The notes below the pieces were generated by a model, which was not told the origin of the DNA, searched no databases, and saw only the letters and a list, made by a program, of their open reading frames with translations. Of a stretch of 64,000 bases of DNA, positions 17,877 to 27,557 are shown in pieces. Made by a program: the position numbers and the translations under genes. The stretch spans positions 2,356,001-2,420,000 of the forward strand of contig NZ_CP053896.1 of the NCBI RefSeq assembly GCF_013255915.1. Reading direction: 5' to 3'. This DNA comes from Providencia rettgeri. GTDB taxonomy: Bacteria > Pseudomonadota > Gammaproteobacteria > Enterobacterales > Enterobacteriaceae. Numbering within the stretch: position 1 is the first letter of the stretch; each line of letters begins with the position of its first letter.

Positions 17877-18280
17877 GACACTGCTCCTATCTACAAACGG
17901 GATCAAAATTTTAATCTAATTGTAACCGAGTATCACGCCTAGAGGTAGAGAAAGATAAGAAAATTCGGGAGGTTAAGAAAAATACATTGCTCATGATGAT
18001 CGAATTTAATTAACCCAATAAATGAATCTATATAAATTGTATTTTTTATGCATGTTTAAAATTTGAAATAAATATCTATATTTAGAAATCAAATTTTTAT
18101 TTTCTTAGTTACTTTATAAAAATTGATTTAAATCAAAATTAAAAAAACAATAAATGAAATAATAAATCCATATTTATTGGTTTACCTATAAATTAGTAAA
18201 AGATGTGATCTTGATTTGAACATCAATTTAAATAATACGGTATATTTTCCTAAAATAAAAACATAGGAATGGGATTGATA
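17877..18280 (+). promoter_or_regulatory. yciC/ompW divergent intergenic region
   Basis: This 404 bp, very AT-rich region holds the promoters of yciC and ompW. No gene was found. It contains a perfect FNR box at 18123-18136 and a second inverted repeat, TTGAT and ATCAA with a 6-base spacer, at 18211-18226. Confidence 0.6.
18123..18136. promoter_or_regulatory. Perfect FNR box upstream of ompW
   Basis: TTGAT-TTAA-ATCAA matches the FNR consensus TTGAT-N4-ATCAA at every defined base. It lies 145-158 bp upstream of the ompW start. Oxygen-dependent control of ompW by FNR is established in E. coli, so this is the likely equivalent site. Confidence 0.75.
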
Positions 18281-18931
18281 ATGAAAAAACTCACTGCGCT
18301 TGTATTAGCTGCTGCAACTTTAGCTCCAGCAGTTTCTATTGCTCATGAAGCTGGCGACTTTCTTTTCCGTGCGGGTACTGCAACTGTCAGACCTAATGTC
18401 GGAGGGGATGATGTTAAAACGGATATTTTAGGCAATTTAGGTACCTTTGGTGCCAATAATAATACTCAATTAGGTTTAACGTTTGGGTATATGATCACTG
18501 ATAATATCGGTGTGGAATTATTAGCAGCAACTCCATTTGAGCATAAAGTTGGTACAGGTCCTACAGGTAATATTGCAACAGTTAAACATTTACCACCAAC
18601 ATTAATGGCACAATATTATTTTGGTAGTAAAGAAGACAAGTTACGTCCTTATTTAGGTGCAGGTCTTAACTACACTTTCTTCTTTGATGAGAAATTTAAC
18701 TCTACCGGAAAAAATGCAGGCTTATCTGATCTAGATTTATCAAGCTCGTGGGGCTTTGCGGCGCAAGCAGGTATGGATTATATGCTGACTGATAACTGGA
18801 TGTTAAATGCCTCTGTTTGGTGGATGAATATTGAAACGGATGTAAAATTTAAACAAGATGGAAAGCAATATAAAGTTGATACTCGTTTAGACCCATTTGT
18901 ATTTATGTTTGGTGCGGGTTACCGTTTCTAA
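18281..18931 (+). CDS. ompW: OmpW, outer membrane beta-barrel protein
   Basis: This 216-residue outer membrane protein has a signal peptide (MKKLTALVLAAATLAPAVS, cleavage near SIA-HEAG) followed by an eight-stranded barrel ending in the outer membrane signature FGAGYRF with terminal phenylalanine. Family hallmarks include HEAGDFLFRAG at the mature N-terminus and LRPYLGAGLNYTFFF near residue 125. OmpW forms a narrow hydrophobic channel and responds to anaerobiosis and stress. The ATG at 18281 was chosen over an in-frame ATG at 18269 because GGGA sits 6 bases upstream. A perfect FNR box lies upstream. Confidence 0.95.
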   Translation: MKKLTALVLAAATLAPAVSIAHEAGDFLFRAGTATVRPNVGGDDVKTDILGNLGTFGANNNTQLGLTFGYMITDNIGVELLAATPFEHKVGTGPTGNIATVKHLPPTLMAQYYFGSKEDKLRPYLGAGLNYTFFFDEKFNSTGKNAGLSDLDLSSSWGFAAQAGMDYMLTDNWMLNASVWWMNIETDVKFKQDGKQYKVDTRLDPFVFMFGAGYRF

Positions 18932-18991
18932 GAATTTGATAGGATGCAATACAGGTAATACCTGAATTCTGAAGGATTAGAGAGAAGTAGG

Positions 18992-19023
18992 AAATCCGAG
19001 AATATTCGTATTCTCGGATTTTT
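18992..19023 (+). terminator. ompW terminator with TTCG tetraloop
   Basis: AAATCCGAGAATA and its exact complement enclose TTCG, giving a 13-bp stem capped by a stable tetraloop and followed by T. It ends ompW. Confidence 0.9.
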
Positions 19024-19203
19024 CAATTTCTATTAGGTGTAAACATATATTTAACAAATGGCAATCATAATGACAATATTTATAGCTGATGATATTTATA
19101 ATATATTAATTGGTGTTATAGAGTGATAATAAAGTAAAAATACCTATTAAAGATAATAATTTAGGGAGGTTGAAAATATTAAGACTAATTACCTTGAAAT
19201 AAA

Positions 19204-19233
19204 AAAGCCGAATACAGGGGCGTATTCAGCTTT
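19204..19233 (-). terminator. tpsB terminator
   Basis: AAAGC and GAATAC pair with GTATTC and GCTTT with one bulge; read on the minus strand the stem is followed by a run of T. It ends the TpsB gene. Confidence 0.8.
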
Positions 19234-19262
19234 AAGATATTATTTAAATTTACAATATTAAA

Positions 19263-20945
19263 TTACCAAAACCATTGCACGTTTAACCCAGCATTGACGC
19301 TACTGGTTTCATATTCGTCCGGCTTATAAAGAGGAGCTCCTAAGAATAAGTCATAACTAAATATATTAACATTACCTCTCATACCTATAGCCATTCCTAA
19401 TAATTGGTCATCAGAATAGAGGCCTAACGGATAAACACCGCCGAATACACGTCCATAGTCAAGAGCATAGTATGGATAGATGGAGAAGCCAGGAATATAA
19501 AAGTTAAACTCATTACGCAAGTAAAAACCCTTATCACCTATTAGGGAATATTCTTCGTCAAAACCACGAACCGTCCAACGGTTACCTAACGAAAATTGAT
19601 CTTGAATGGTTAAGCGGTCTCGTGAGTATTGTATAAACAGTTGTGGATTATAACTCATAATAAAATTGTCAAAGGCGAAAGGGAACATTCCTGAAATATC
19701 GGCAGTATAAACACGGCTCATCTTGCTGACATCACCATATTTCATGTCCCAGCTTTCTTCGGCACCAAACCAAGGCACATTACGTTGGTAATATAGTGAA
19801 GCATCAATAGTTGAATTATTGATGTTTTGACGGTGGCTAACACCGAGTTTAAGGCTGGTAAGGTCACGCTGTTGGGAAAGTAGGGCGACATCCTCTAATT
19901 TATATTTTGATTTTCTTTTAATTAATTGAATTGATGCAGTGTCTTTGAACGTTTGCCCACGCAAGAAAACATTACTCGCCGTAGCATTATAATATTTGCT
20001 ATCGCCATAATACTTATAGCTAAATATGGAATCATTAATAGTTTGTTTATAGTCGCTTTTGCTTGCATACAATGAAAAAAGCCAGTAGTTGTAGGGCACG
20101 GAATAATAAATTGCTGTGTTACTGGTGCTGTAGCGGGCTTGGTTTTTTAAATTTTTTCCTGCTGAAACATATATTGTGTCGTTTAAACTCGTTAAATTAT
20201 TAGCATACAAAGTTACTCCGACTTGATCTTTACCCGTTTGGCGGCTTCCTGAGTTATTGTAATATCCACCTACGTTAAAGTGAGATGATTTTTCTCTTTG
20301 TATGGAAATATCCGATGTGGAAAATTCTTTACCCGGTGCTAGCTCTATATTCACTTTAGCACCCGGTATCCGCTCAAGGTTCTCTAAGCCTTGTTCGATG
20401 TCACGAATATTCAGAATATCCCCTTCTTTAGCAGGCATAATCGCACCTAATGTAATATAGGTGTCGCTACCTTCTGCAAGTTTTACATTCGCAACTTTAC
20501 CTGGAATAATCTGGAGCGTTAAAATACCCTCACTGATGTTTTGTTCTGGAATATTAACTCGTGTTGTGACATAGCCTGATTTAATTATTTTATCTTGTAA
20601 GCCCTTTGCTAAAGTTTCAACGCCATTAATACCAATGCATACACCAACAACTTGGTTTGCATAAGCTTCTAGAGGTCGCATAGAAGGGAGTTTAGGCTCA
20701 GAGAGTAAGATAACCTGTTTCATTTGAAAACAATCTTTCTCATCATCAAAAACTAAAATATTATTTGAACGCTCTCTAGTTTTACCTAAGGCATCTTTAG
20801 CTTCTAATTGAGTCTGTTGTTGGCGAGAACGATCTTGGCTAGCTTGGTTATTAATTTGTTGGTCAATAATTTGTGCGGTATTAGCTGATGCAGCTAAAGG
20901 CAAAGAAGTTAAAGTTGATAATAGAAAAATAAATCGAAAATTCAT
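19263..20945 (-). CDS. TpsB two-partner secretion outer membrane transporter (ShlB/FhaC family)
   Basis: This 560-residue protein has a signal peptide (to about residue 21, ASA-NTA), a Gln/Arg-rich linker, a POTRA region from about 62 to 215 (with cysteines near 72 and 103, as in ShlB-type proteins) and a C-terminal 16-stranded barrel ending in VQWFW. The FhaC barrel motif appears as WTVRGFDEEYSL near residue 463, carrying the VRGF variant of VRGY. It should export the TpsA protein across the outer membrane by recognising its TPS domain. ATG at 20945 was chosen; no good Shine-Dalgarno sequence is seen. It lies downstream of tpsA but is separated by 534 bp and a terminator, so it probably has its own promoter. 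Confidence 0.92.
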   Translation of the reverse strand: MNFRFIFLLSTLTSLPLAASANTAQIIDQQINNQASQDRSRQQQTQLEAKDALGKTRERSNNILVFDDEKDCFQMKQVILLSEPKLPSMRPLEAYANQVVGVCIGINGVETLAKGLQDKIIKSGYVTTRVNIPEQNISEGILTLQIIPGKVANVKLAEGSDTYITLGAIMPAKEGDILNIRDIEQGLENLERIPGAKVNIELAPGKEFSTSDISIQREKSSHFNVGGYYNNSGSRQTGKDQVGVTLYANNLTSLNDTIYVSAGKNLKNQARYSTSNTAIYYSVPYNYWLFSLYASKSDYKQTINDSIFSYKYYGDSKYYNATASNVFLRGQTFKDTASIQLIKRKSKYKLEDVALLSQQRDLTSLKLGVSHRQNINNSTIDASLYYQRNVPWFGAEESWDMKYGDVSKMSRVYTADISGMFPFAFDNFIMSYNPQLFIQYSRDRLTIQDQFSLGNRWTVRGFDEEYSLIGDKGFYLRNEFNFYIPGFSIYPYYALDYGRVFGGVYPLGLYSDDQLLGMAIGMRGNVNIFSYDLFLGAPLYKPDEYETSSVNAGLNVQWFW

Positions 20946-21479
20946 GTGCACCACATTAATTTTAATAAAGATTAAAGTTATTTTTATGATATAAAGACTA
21001 ATAAATTGCCGATATAATTATTTATTAATTAAATACATCAGAATTTTCTTGTTTAATCTCCATCAGTCCTTTGTTTTGAAATGAGTACATGTATATCCCT
21101 ATAACAAACCTATTGTTAATTTTCTTATTTTACATAATTTAATTATGCGTTAAATTTATAATAAATAAAAATTAATTAAATTGATTGAGTTAGTGTAAAT
21201 GCTTTTGGGGATTACTACTGAAAATATAACTAATATAATTTAATCTTTGGTGGTTTGGTTAATTCTTAATGAAATCAATGTTTAGCAAATACACTAAATT
21301 AGATTAAATAAGTTTTTTTACTTAGAGTTAAACTATTTTGTCTTGCTTTAAAAATAAGTAAACATTAGAAAGCTTTAAGGTTTGTCAATGATATTAAAAT
21401 AATGGTGTATACTATTTTAATATCACTCCGTATTGGCGTAATAAAATAAGGAGGCTAGTAGCCTCCTTATTTGACTTAA
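20946..21479 (-). promoter_or_regulatory. tpsA1-tpsB intergenic region
   Basis: This 534 bp AT-rich gap contains the tpsA1 terminator at its right end and presumably the tpsB promoter on the minus strand. No coding sequence was recognised. A gap this long is unusual inside a two-partner secretion locus. Confidence 0.5.
21444..21472 (-). terminator. tpsA1 terminator
   Basis: AAATAAGGAGGCTA and TAGCCTCCTTATTT are exact complements with a single central base between them, a strong hairpin beginning eight bases after the tpsA1 stop, with T-rich exit on the minus strand. Confidence 0.88.
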
Positions 21480-23627
21480 TTAATAATAATAAGGTGTATT
21501 TAAAACAATCATTGAACCTAGGATTTGTCCAGTAGGGCTATTGTAAATTATAGGACTTGTAATCGTAGTTTTGTTCATTGAACTTAAGCGTCCAGTGTTA
21601 TTATCTACGCGAGTAAAGGCATCAATGTTTAAATCTTTGCCAGCATGAATTGAACCTGATTTGGTATTATCTAGCTTATTAAGATCTAAATTGACATCAT
21701 TAGCACCTTGAATTTTTCCACTACGGTTATCAAGGTCATTTCTTAGTGTAATATTAATATCGCCTTTATTTCCAGCCTTTTCCTGTGCATCTGAAACAAT
21801 CACACCAGAGTTGTTATTTATGCCATTTGCTTTGATAGTAATAGAACCATCTTTGGTATAAATACCACCCGTTTGGCCGGAAACACCGTATTTGCTAGCA
21901 TAAGCATTAAAACCGCTAGCATAGCTGTTATCTACAGTTGTTGCATTAACTACGACATTAGAATCAGCAGAAATTAAACCTCTTAGGTTGTTTAAGTAAG
22001 TTGCTTTAATGTCTATATTATTTCCTTTGATAAAACCATATTGGTTGTTAAGGGAATACACATCAAACTTGGACTTACCTGCACCAGAAATTAGTGAACC
22101 TTGGTTATTAACAACATGAGCATTAATATTTAAGGCTTTTCCACTATCAATTGAAGAATAACCATTATTTACTAGGTTACTTCCCAAGGTGATATTGATT
22201 GGGCCATTGTTAGATTTAATCAATGAGTTACTATTTTGTAACGTAATAGTATCTATATCGATTCTTCTTTTTGCTGAAATTTGAGAGTTATTATTATTAG
22301 TGACAGTATTACGAGCATTTATTGTAATATCACGACCTAATAATGTTGAGTTATCGTTTGCTAGGGTGGTTGTTTCTATAGTTAAACTACCATTACCACC
22401 TGCTCGAATTCCTCGTTCGTCTGCATTAACAACATTACTACGTAAGGTATAGTTGTTATCAACCTTCCCTGTTGCACGAATTGCAATATCGCCACTATTA
22501 GTTTTGATTGAACCATTAGTATTAACAACATTTGCAGTTGAGATATTCATGTCTTTTTGAGCATGGACAATACCATTTCGGTTATCAATACTCGAAGCTG
22601 AAGCGAGTTTGAGATTACCGCCATTAGACTTAATCTGTCCATTCACATTACTTAGAACTAATCTTTGAGAATCAATATCAACATCGCCATTAGCTATAAT
22701 AGTAGAATTATTATATAAACCATTGGCTTTTATATTGATGTTGCCATTGGCATTTACTTTTCCGCGTTGGTTATACACTAAGCCAGTTGAATCAATATTA
22801 ACTCCACCGATTCCGGCAGCTAGGTTTCCGTTATTGGAAACACCAGTTCCACTTTCAGTTGAAATTAAGGTAATTTTGTCAGCATACATACCACCCATGG
22901 CGGCTACATCGACACCAATTCGAGTTGCATTTCCAACGCCTTGAACTTTAGTCACGAAATTACCTTTGGCATCGACAAAGTTATTACCTGCGACGACATT
23001 AATTTCTTTAGCGTGGATATCACCTTGGATCACCGCAGAACGAGCGATGATATCCGTCGGGGAGTCTGATTTTAAGCGGCTATTAATAATAATTTGGCCT
23101 TTTTCAACGTTATAGCCAAGAACTTCACCGCCAGCAACAATTGGTTTACCCGTTGTTAGAGTTACTCGGTCTGTGTTGATAAAACCACAATTATTACATG
23201 TGATACCAGATGCGTTAGCAACGATAACTTGTGCTTTATCACCTGCAACTTCAATCATTCCGCCTAGGGTACTTGCCTTATATGAATTAACTTCATTCAA
23301 AATGACTTTTGCAGGGCCATTACCATTATTTAAATTTAGGTTTCCATTGATTTGTCCGCCTAAACTGGTATTCGTATTTGTTGCGCTATTATTTAAAATA
23401 ACCCCTTTTTGGTCAACATCAAATTGGCTATAAATGTTATGTGAGACACCTTTGTCACTAGCTCCTTTAATATGAACGATAGTCGGGCCATTACTTTGAT
23501 TTATTACACCAGCACCATTTGTATTAACAACGGCGCCGTGAGCAACAGATATTGACCCTAAAATAACAGATACACTTAAAAAGAGTGGTTTGATTTTCAT
23601 CATAGGATGAGTGGTAGGCTGTTTCAT
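21480..23627 (-). CDS. Short TpsA exoprotein 1 (FHA/HpmA-type secretion domain with beta-helix repeats)
   Basis: This 715-residue secreted protein has an extended signal peptide (hydrophobic core LFLSVSVILGSISVA, cleavage near residue 31) and a haemagglutinin-type TPS domain to about residue 270. The domain includes FDVDQKGVILNN near 69, GMIEVAGDKAQVIVANASG near 123 and the CNNC motif at residues 144-147, as in HpmA/ShlA. The rest is Asn/Gly-rich parallel beta-helix repeats of about 20 residues. It ends in SPIIYNSPTGQILG plus a Tyr-rich tail, with no toxin or adhesin domain. Classic haemolysins of this family exceed 1500 residues. ATG at 23627 follows AGGGA. The partner is the TpsB downstream; the cargo role is unknown. 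Confidence 0.88.
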   Translation of the reverse strand: MKQPTTHPMMKIKPLFLSVSVILGSISVAHGAVVNTNGAGVINQSNGPTIVHIKGASDKGVSHNIYSQFDVDQKGVILNNSATNTNTSLGGQINGNLNLNNGNGPAKVILNEVNSYKASTLGGMIEVAGDKAQVIVANASGITCNNCGFINTDRVTLTTGKPIVAGGEVLGYNVEKGQIIINSRLKSDSPTDIIARSAVIQGDIHAKEINVVAGNNFVDAKGNFVTKVQGVGNATRIGVDVAAMGGMYADKITLISTESGTGVSNNGNLAAGIGGVNIDSTGLVYNQRGKVNANGNINIKANGLYNNSTIIANGDVDIDSQRLVLSNVNGQIKSNGGNLKLASASSIDNRNGIVHAQKDMNISTANVVNTNGSIKTNSGDIAIRATGKVDNNYTLRSNVVNADERGIRAGGNGSLTIETTTLANDNSTLLGRDITINARNTVTNNNNSQISAKRRIDIDTITLQNSNSLIKSNNGPINITLGSNLVNNGYSSIDSGKALNINAHVVNNQGSLISGAGKSKFDVYSLNNQYGFIKGNNIDIKATYLNNLRGLISADSNVVVNATTVDNSYASGFNAYASKYGVSGQTGGIYTKDGSITIKANGINNNSGVIVSDAQEKAGNKGDINITLRNDLDNRSGKIQGANDVNLDLNKLDNTKSGSIHAGKDLNIDAFTRVDNNTGRLSSMNKTTITSPIIYNSPTGQILGSMIVLNTPYYY

Positions 23628-24120
23628 AAATATCCCTAAAATAGACTATAGATAAAATTAAAAATAGCTAAATAAAATTCCATTAAAGCATGAAGATTAT
23701 CCGTGATATTTGTTTTTATTAAAATTTAATTGTATTTAAGTTGAATCATACGGGTGCAAATAGCTTAAAATAATTATATTTTGATATAAATGGTGTTTTA
23801 TATACAACGGTTGATTATTCTTAGTAAAATCAATTGGTAAGGTTTACTCTGCTGTGGATTTGATAAGGGGATTTACCAGTGTGTAAGTACGTAAGTATTA
23901 TTTTTGATATTAATGGATTCGATTAGTAAATATTATGATTATTAAATTTTAGCTATTTAATCAATAGCTAATTAATAGTTAATTGATATCTATTATATTT
24001 AAATTGGTTTAAAATTTAATTATAGAAGGCTAGGTAAAGTTTATTTAAGACTATTTTTTATAATTTTAAGTAACCAAGCCATTAATTTTAAATATGACTT
24101 GATTACTATTTATTCCTTAT
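23628..24120 (-). promoter_or_regulatory. trpA-tpsA1 intergenic region
   Basis: This 493 bp, very AT-rich stretch should contain the tpsA1 promoter. No gene is seen. A TTTACTC element (23843-23849), with TACGTA further upstream near 23886, recurs upstream of the other two tpsA genes. The right end carries a weak candidate trpA terminator. Confidence 0.45.
24070..24106 (-). terminator. Possible trp operon terminator
   Basis: GTAACCAAG can pair with CTTGATTAC (8 of 9 pairs) around a 19-base loop, just after trpA on the minus strand and followed by A/T-rich sequence. The long loop makes this a weak candidate. Confidence 0.3.
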
Positions 24121-24927
24121 CTATTTTTGTGTTGCTGCTTTCATTTTTGCAACGAATTCAGTTAATGATTTAAGCATAACGTCAGGGCGATGTAGGTTAT
24201 TTTCAATAATTTTAACCACAGCTGAACCTGAAATTGCGCCTGCAGCACCATTTTTAATCGCATCTTCGACTTGCTCAGGTTCTGATATTCCAAAACCTTG
24301 TAGGGCGGGAGCCGCTTTATATTGGTTTAATTGACTCAATAAGTGAGTCAATGGCATTTCTGCTCTTTTTTCAGTACCTGTCACGCCTGCACGAGATAAT
24401 AAATAAGTATAACCTTGGCTATATTTCCCGATCTGTTGCAGTAGCTCATCATTAGCATTTGGTGGGCAAATAAAAATGGGTGCAATATTGTGAGCTAGCG
24501 CCGCTTCGCGAAATGGTTTTGATTCAGACATAGGGACATCTGCAACTAATACAGAATCAACACCTGCTTTTTCGCAGCGAATATAAAAATTTTCAATACC
24601 ATTCGTAAAAACTAAATTTGCATAGACTAATAAGCCAATAGGAATAGTAGGGTGTTTTTCTCGAATACGACGGAGTAGTTCGAAACAAATTGTTGGGGTA
24701 ATTTCACTTTTAAATGCACGCAAATTTGCATTTTGGATAGTTGGGCCATCTGCCAGTGGATCAGAAAATGGAATACCAATCTCTAATGCATCAGCACCAC
24801 CAGCAATCAAAGCATCGACAATTTTTAATGATAACTCAGCATCTGGGTCACCTAAAGTGACAAATGGAACAAATGCGCCTTGGTTATTCTGAGCTAAACG
24901 TTCAAAAAGTTGGGTGTAGCGTTCCAT
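24121..24927 (-). CDS. trpA: TrpA, tryptophan synthase alpha chain
   Basis: This 268-residue TIM-barrel enzyme cleaves indole-3-glycerol phosphate to indole and glyceraldehyde 3-phosphate. The catalytic glutamate and aspartate lie in [18 protein letters not shown] (about residues 48-65); the phosphate loop GFGISEPEQ is near 212. Length equals E. coli TrpA. Its start codon overlaps the trpB stop by one base (TAATG), typical of coupled alpha and beta subunits. It is the last gene of the trp operon. Confidence 0.97.
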   Translation of the reverse strand: MERYTQLFERLAQNNQGAFVPFVTLGDPDAELSLKIVDALIAGGADALEIGIPFSDPLADGPTIQNANLRAFKSEITPTICFELLRRIREKHPTIPIGLLVYANLVFTNGIENFYIRCEKAGVDSVLVADVPMSESKPFREAALAHNIAPIFICPPNANDELLQQIGKYSQGYTYLLSRAGVTGTEKRAEMPLTHLLSQLNQYKAAPALQGFGISEPEQVEDAIKNGAAGAISGSAVVKIIENNLHRPDVMLKSLTEFVAKMKAATQK

Positions 24928-26117
24928 TAGATTTCTCCTTTGCTGGCTAAAATATCATGTACCGTAAAAATATCTTTATCACCACGGCCAGACAAATTGA
25001 CGATTAATAACTGTTCTTTATTAGGTTCTTGCTCTGCCATTTTTAATGCATAAGCGAGTGCATGAGATGATTCTAATGCAGGAATAATTCCTTCCTTACG
25101 TGATAATAATTTAAAAGCATTTAAGGCTTCATCATCGGTAATGGAAACATATTCAGCACGACCAATACTGTTTAAATGGGCATGCTGAGGGCCGACAGAA
25201 GGGAAATCTAATCCTGCAGAGATAGAATAGGATTCTTCAATTTGACCTTCATTGGTTTGCATCATTGGCGATTTCATACCGAAATAAATCCCGACACGGC
25301 CATGCTTTAACGGGGCACCATGTTGGCCGGATTCAATACCTAATCCAGCAGGTTCCACACCGATTAGTTTCACATCTTCTTCTGGAATAAAAGAGGCAAA
25401 TAAGCCGATTGCATTTGAACCACCACCAATACAGGCAACGACAGCATCAGGTAAACGGCCTTCTTTTTCGAGAATTTGTTGTTTTGCTTCATCACCAATC
25501 ATACGTTGGAACTCACGTACAATTGTTGGGTAAGGGTGTGGCCCCGCCGCGGTTCCTAATAAATAATGAGCTTTATCATAGCTGCCAGACCAGTCCCTTA
25601 ATGCTTCATTACAGGCATCTTTCAATGTGGCTGAACCGCTGTAAACTGGAATAACTTCAGCGCCCATTAATTTCATTCGAAATACATTGGGAGACTGGCG
25701 TTCTACATCTTTGGCACCCATATAAATACGGCATTTCATGTTCAGTAATGCACAAGCCAGTGCTGTCGCAACGCCGTGCTGCCCAGCGCCTGTTTCTGCA
25801 ATTATTTCAGTTTTTCCCATTCGCTTAGCAAGTAGTGCTTGGCCTAATACTTGGTTAGTCTTATGGGCACCGCCGTGCAGTAAATCTTCCCGCTTTAAAT
25901 ATAATTTTGTTTTTGTACCTGCGGTTAGATTTTTACATAACGTTAGCGCAGTAGGGCGACCTGCATAGTTTTTTAGTAAGTCGTGAAACTCACGAATAAA
26001 TTCATCATCATTCTGTGCGTCGATAAACGCGTCTTCTAATTGGTTTAATGCAGGAATAAGAATTTCTGGGACATATTGCCCACCAAACTCGCCAAAATAC
26101 GGATCTAATTTGCTCAT
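24927..26117 (-). CDS. trpB: TrpB, tryptophan synthase beta chain
   Basis: This 396-residue PLP enzyme condenses indole with serine to make tryptophan. The PLP lysine is in GGAHKTNQ near residue 86, and the phosphate-binding glycine loop GGGSNAIG is near 231. It pairs with TrpA in an alpha2-beta2 complex that channels indole. Length is normal. It lies 47 bp after trpC and overlaps trpA by one base. Confidence 0.97.
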   Translation of the reverse strand: MSKLDPYFGEFGGQYVPEILIPALNQLEDAFIDAQNDDEFIREFHDLLKNYAGRPTALTLCKNLTAGTKTKLYLKREDLLHGGAHKTNQVLGQALLAKRMGKTEIIAETGAGQHGVATALACALLNMKCRIYMGAKDVERQSPNVFRMKLMGAEVIPVYSGSATLKDACNEALRDWSGSYDKAHYLLGTAAGPHPYPTIVREFQRMIGDEAKQQILEKEGRLPDAVVACIGGGSNAIGLFASFIPEEDVKLIGVEPAGLGIESGQHGAPLKHGRVGIYFGMKSPMMQTNEGQIEESYSISAGLDFPSVGPQHAHLNSIGRAEYVSITDDEALNAFKLLSRKEGIIPALESSHALAYALKMAEQEPNKEQLLIVNLSGRGDKDIFTVHDILASKGEI

Positions 26118-26164
26118 TATTTATTGTCCATTTTATCAGTTACATTAATTGGTGTTGGAGTCTT

Positions 26165-27556
26165 TCATTTCGTTGTGTATTGATGAGCCGTTGATTTGGC
26201 TAACAACGTTGACAACACCAAATTTATTTTTTGTTGACTTTTTATACCAGGTTCAATTTCAACCCCTGAATTAAAGTCTAATCCGTTGCACAATAACTTA
26301 GCTGCGTCTAGGCAGTTATCAGGGGTAAGCCCCCCCGCTATCATTAATTTCTGTGTTGTGGACGAGGGGATTGCTGACCAATCGAAGGTTTTGCCAGTAC
26401 CACCAGAGCCATTATCCAGCAATAACACATCAATACCTTGTGTATCGTAGTCATTTAGAGTTGTTCGTGACATATCAAGCGCCTTCCAAACTTCACAGTA
26501 GTTTGGTAAAAATGTTTTTAACGTATTGATATAAGAAGTATCTTCTTCACCATGTAATTGTACCGCAGATAATGCAAGTTGCTTGGCGATATGAGCAACA
26601 AAATCCGCGGACTGATTGCGGAAAACACCGACATATTTTAAAGGCGCTGCATGGATGATATTCTGCGCTTGTGACAATGTCACTTTTCTAGGGGAAGTTT
26701 CAGCAAAAATTAATCCACCATAGTGTGCTCCCGCTTCAAATGCGGCTTTTGCATCTTGCTCGCGGGTTAAACCACAGACTTTATGTTCTCCCACTAACAA
26801 GTTTCGAATGGCTTTATCTAGGTCAGCTTGCTCCATTAAGGCGCTACCGATTAAAAAACCATTCGCAAATTGTTTCAGCGACTGAATATGTTGGTGTTGA
26901 TGAATACCTGACTCACTGATCACAATGGTACCCTTCGCTAAGCGGGGTGCGAGTTCACGAGTTCGGTTTAAATCAATAGAAAGGTCACGTAAATCACGGT
27001 TATTGATACCAACAACCTTGGCTTGTAACCGAATTGCTCTCTCTAATTCTTCTTCATTACTGACTTCCGTTAATATTCCCATATTAAGTTGATGAGCGAC
27101 CTCTGCTAACGCTTTATATTCATCATCATTTAAGACAGATAACATGAGTAAAATGGCATCCGCTTGGTAGTAACGTGCAAGGTAGATTTGGTATGGGTCA
27201 ATGATGAAATCTTTGCATAACACGGGTTGTTTTACGGTATTACTGACAATCGTTAAGTAATCCATATTCCCTTGAAAATATTTTTCATCAGTAAGAACGG
27301 AAATCGCGGATGCGTAGGGCGCATAAGTTTTAGCTATCACAGCGGGGTCGAAGTCAGCACGAATCAACCCCTTTGAAGGCGATGCTTTTTTGCACTCTAA
27401 AATAAATACAGGGCGTTTTGCGCTTAGTGCGTTATAGAAACTACGCTGGCTAGGTTGAATACCAGCAATAAAGCTTTCTAATGGCTGCTTGGCTTTGCGT
27501 TCGATTAAATAATCAACTTTATCATTAACAATTTTTTGTAAGACTGTCGCTTTCAT
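26165..27556 (-). CDS. trpC: TrpC(F), indole-3-glycerol phosphate synthase / phosphoribosylanthranilate isomerase
   Basis: This 463-residue fusion has two TIM barrels. The N-terminal indoleglycerol phosphate synthase (about 1-255) shows the motif ILECKKASPSKG near residue 47 and VVISESGIH-type active-site strand (IVISESGIH). The C-terminal isomerase (about 258-460) starts KVCGLTREQDA and has HGEED near 340. The fusion is as in E. coli. ATG at 27556 was chosen because AAGGAA lies 8 bases upstream and it matches the family start; a longer frame upstream overlaps trpD. Only one base separates it from the trpD stop. Confidence 0.96.
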   Translation of the reverse strand: MKATVLQKIVNDKVDYLIERKAKQPLESFIAGIQPSQRSFYNALSAKRPVFILECKKASPSKGLIRADFDPAVIAKTYAPYASAISVLTDEKYFQGNMDYLTIVSNTVKQPVLCKDFIIDPYQIYLARYYQADAILLMLSVLNDDEYKALAEVAHQLNMGILTEVSNEEELERAIRLQAKVVGINNRDLRDLSIDLNRTRELAPRLAKGTIVISESGIHQHQHIQSLKQFANGFLIGSALMEQADLDKAIRNLLVGEHKVCGLTREQDAKAAFEAGAHYGGLIFAETSPRKVTLSQAQNIIHAAPLKYVGVFRNQSADFVAHIAKQLALSAVQLHGEEDTSYINTLKTFLPNYCEVWKALDMSRTTLNDYDTQGIDVLLLDNGSGGTGKTFDWSAIPSSTTQKLMIAGGLTPDNCLDAAKLLCNGLDFNSGVEIEPGIKSQQKINLVLSTLLAKSTAHQYTTK

Positions 27557-27557
27557 T

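Larger units (their letters stand above)
18932..19262. other. ompW-tpsB convergent intergenic region
   Basis: This 331 bp region contains the ompW terminator and, at its right end, the tpsB terminator. The AT-rich middle (19024-19200) shows no convincing gene. Confidence 0.6.

Noticed and set aside
19140-19200. Short peptide after a GGGAGG sequence
   Set aside because: The frame is only about ten codons from a TTG start and overlaps nothing conserved.
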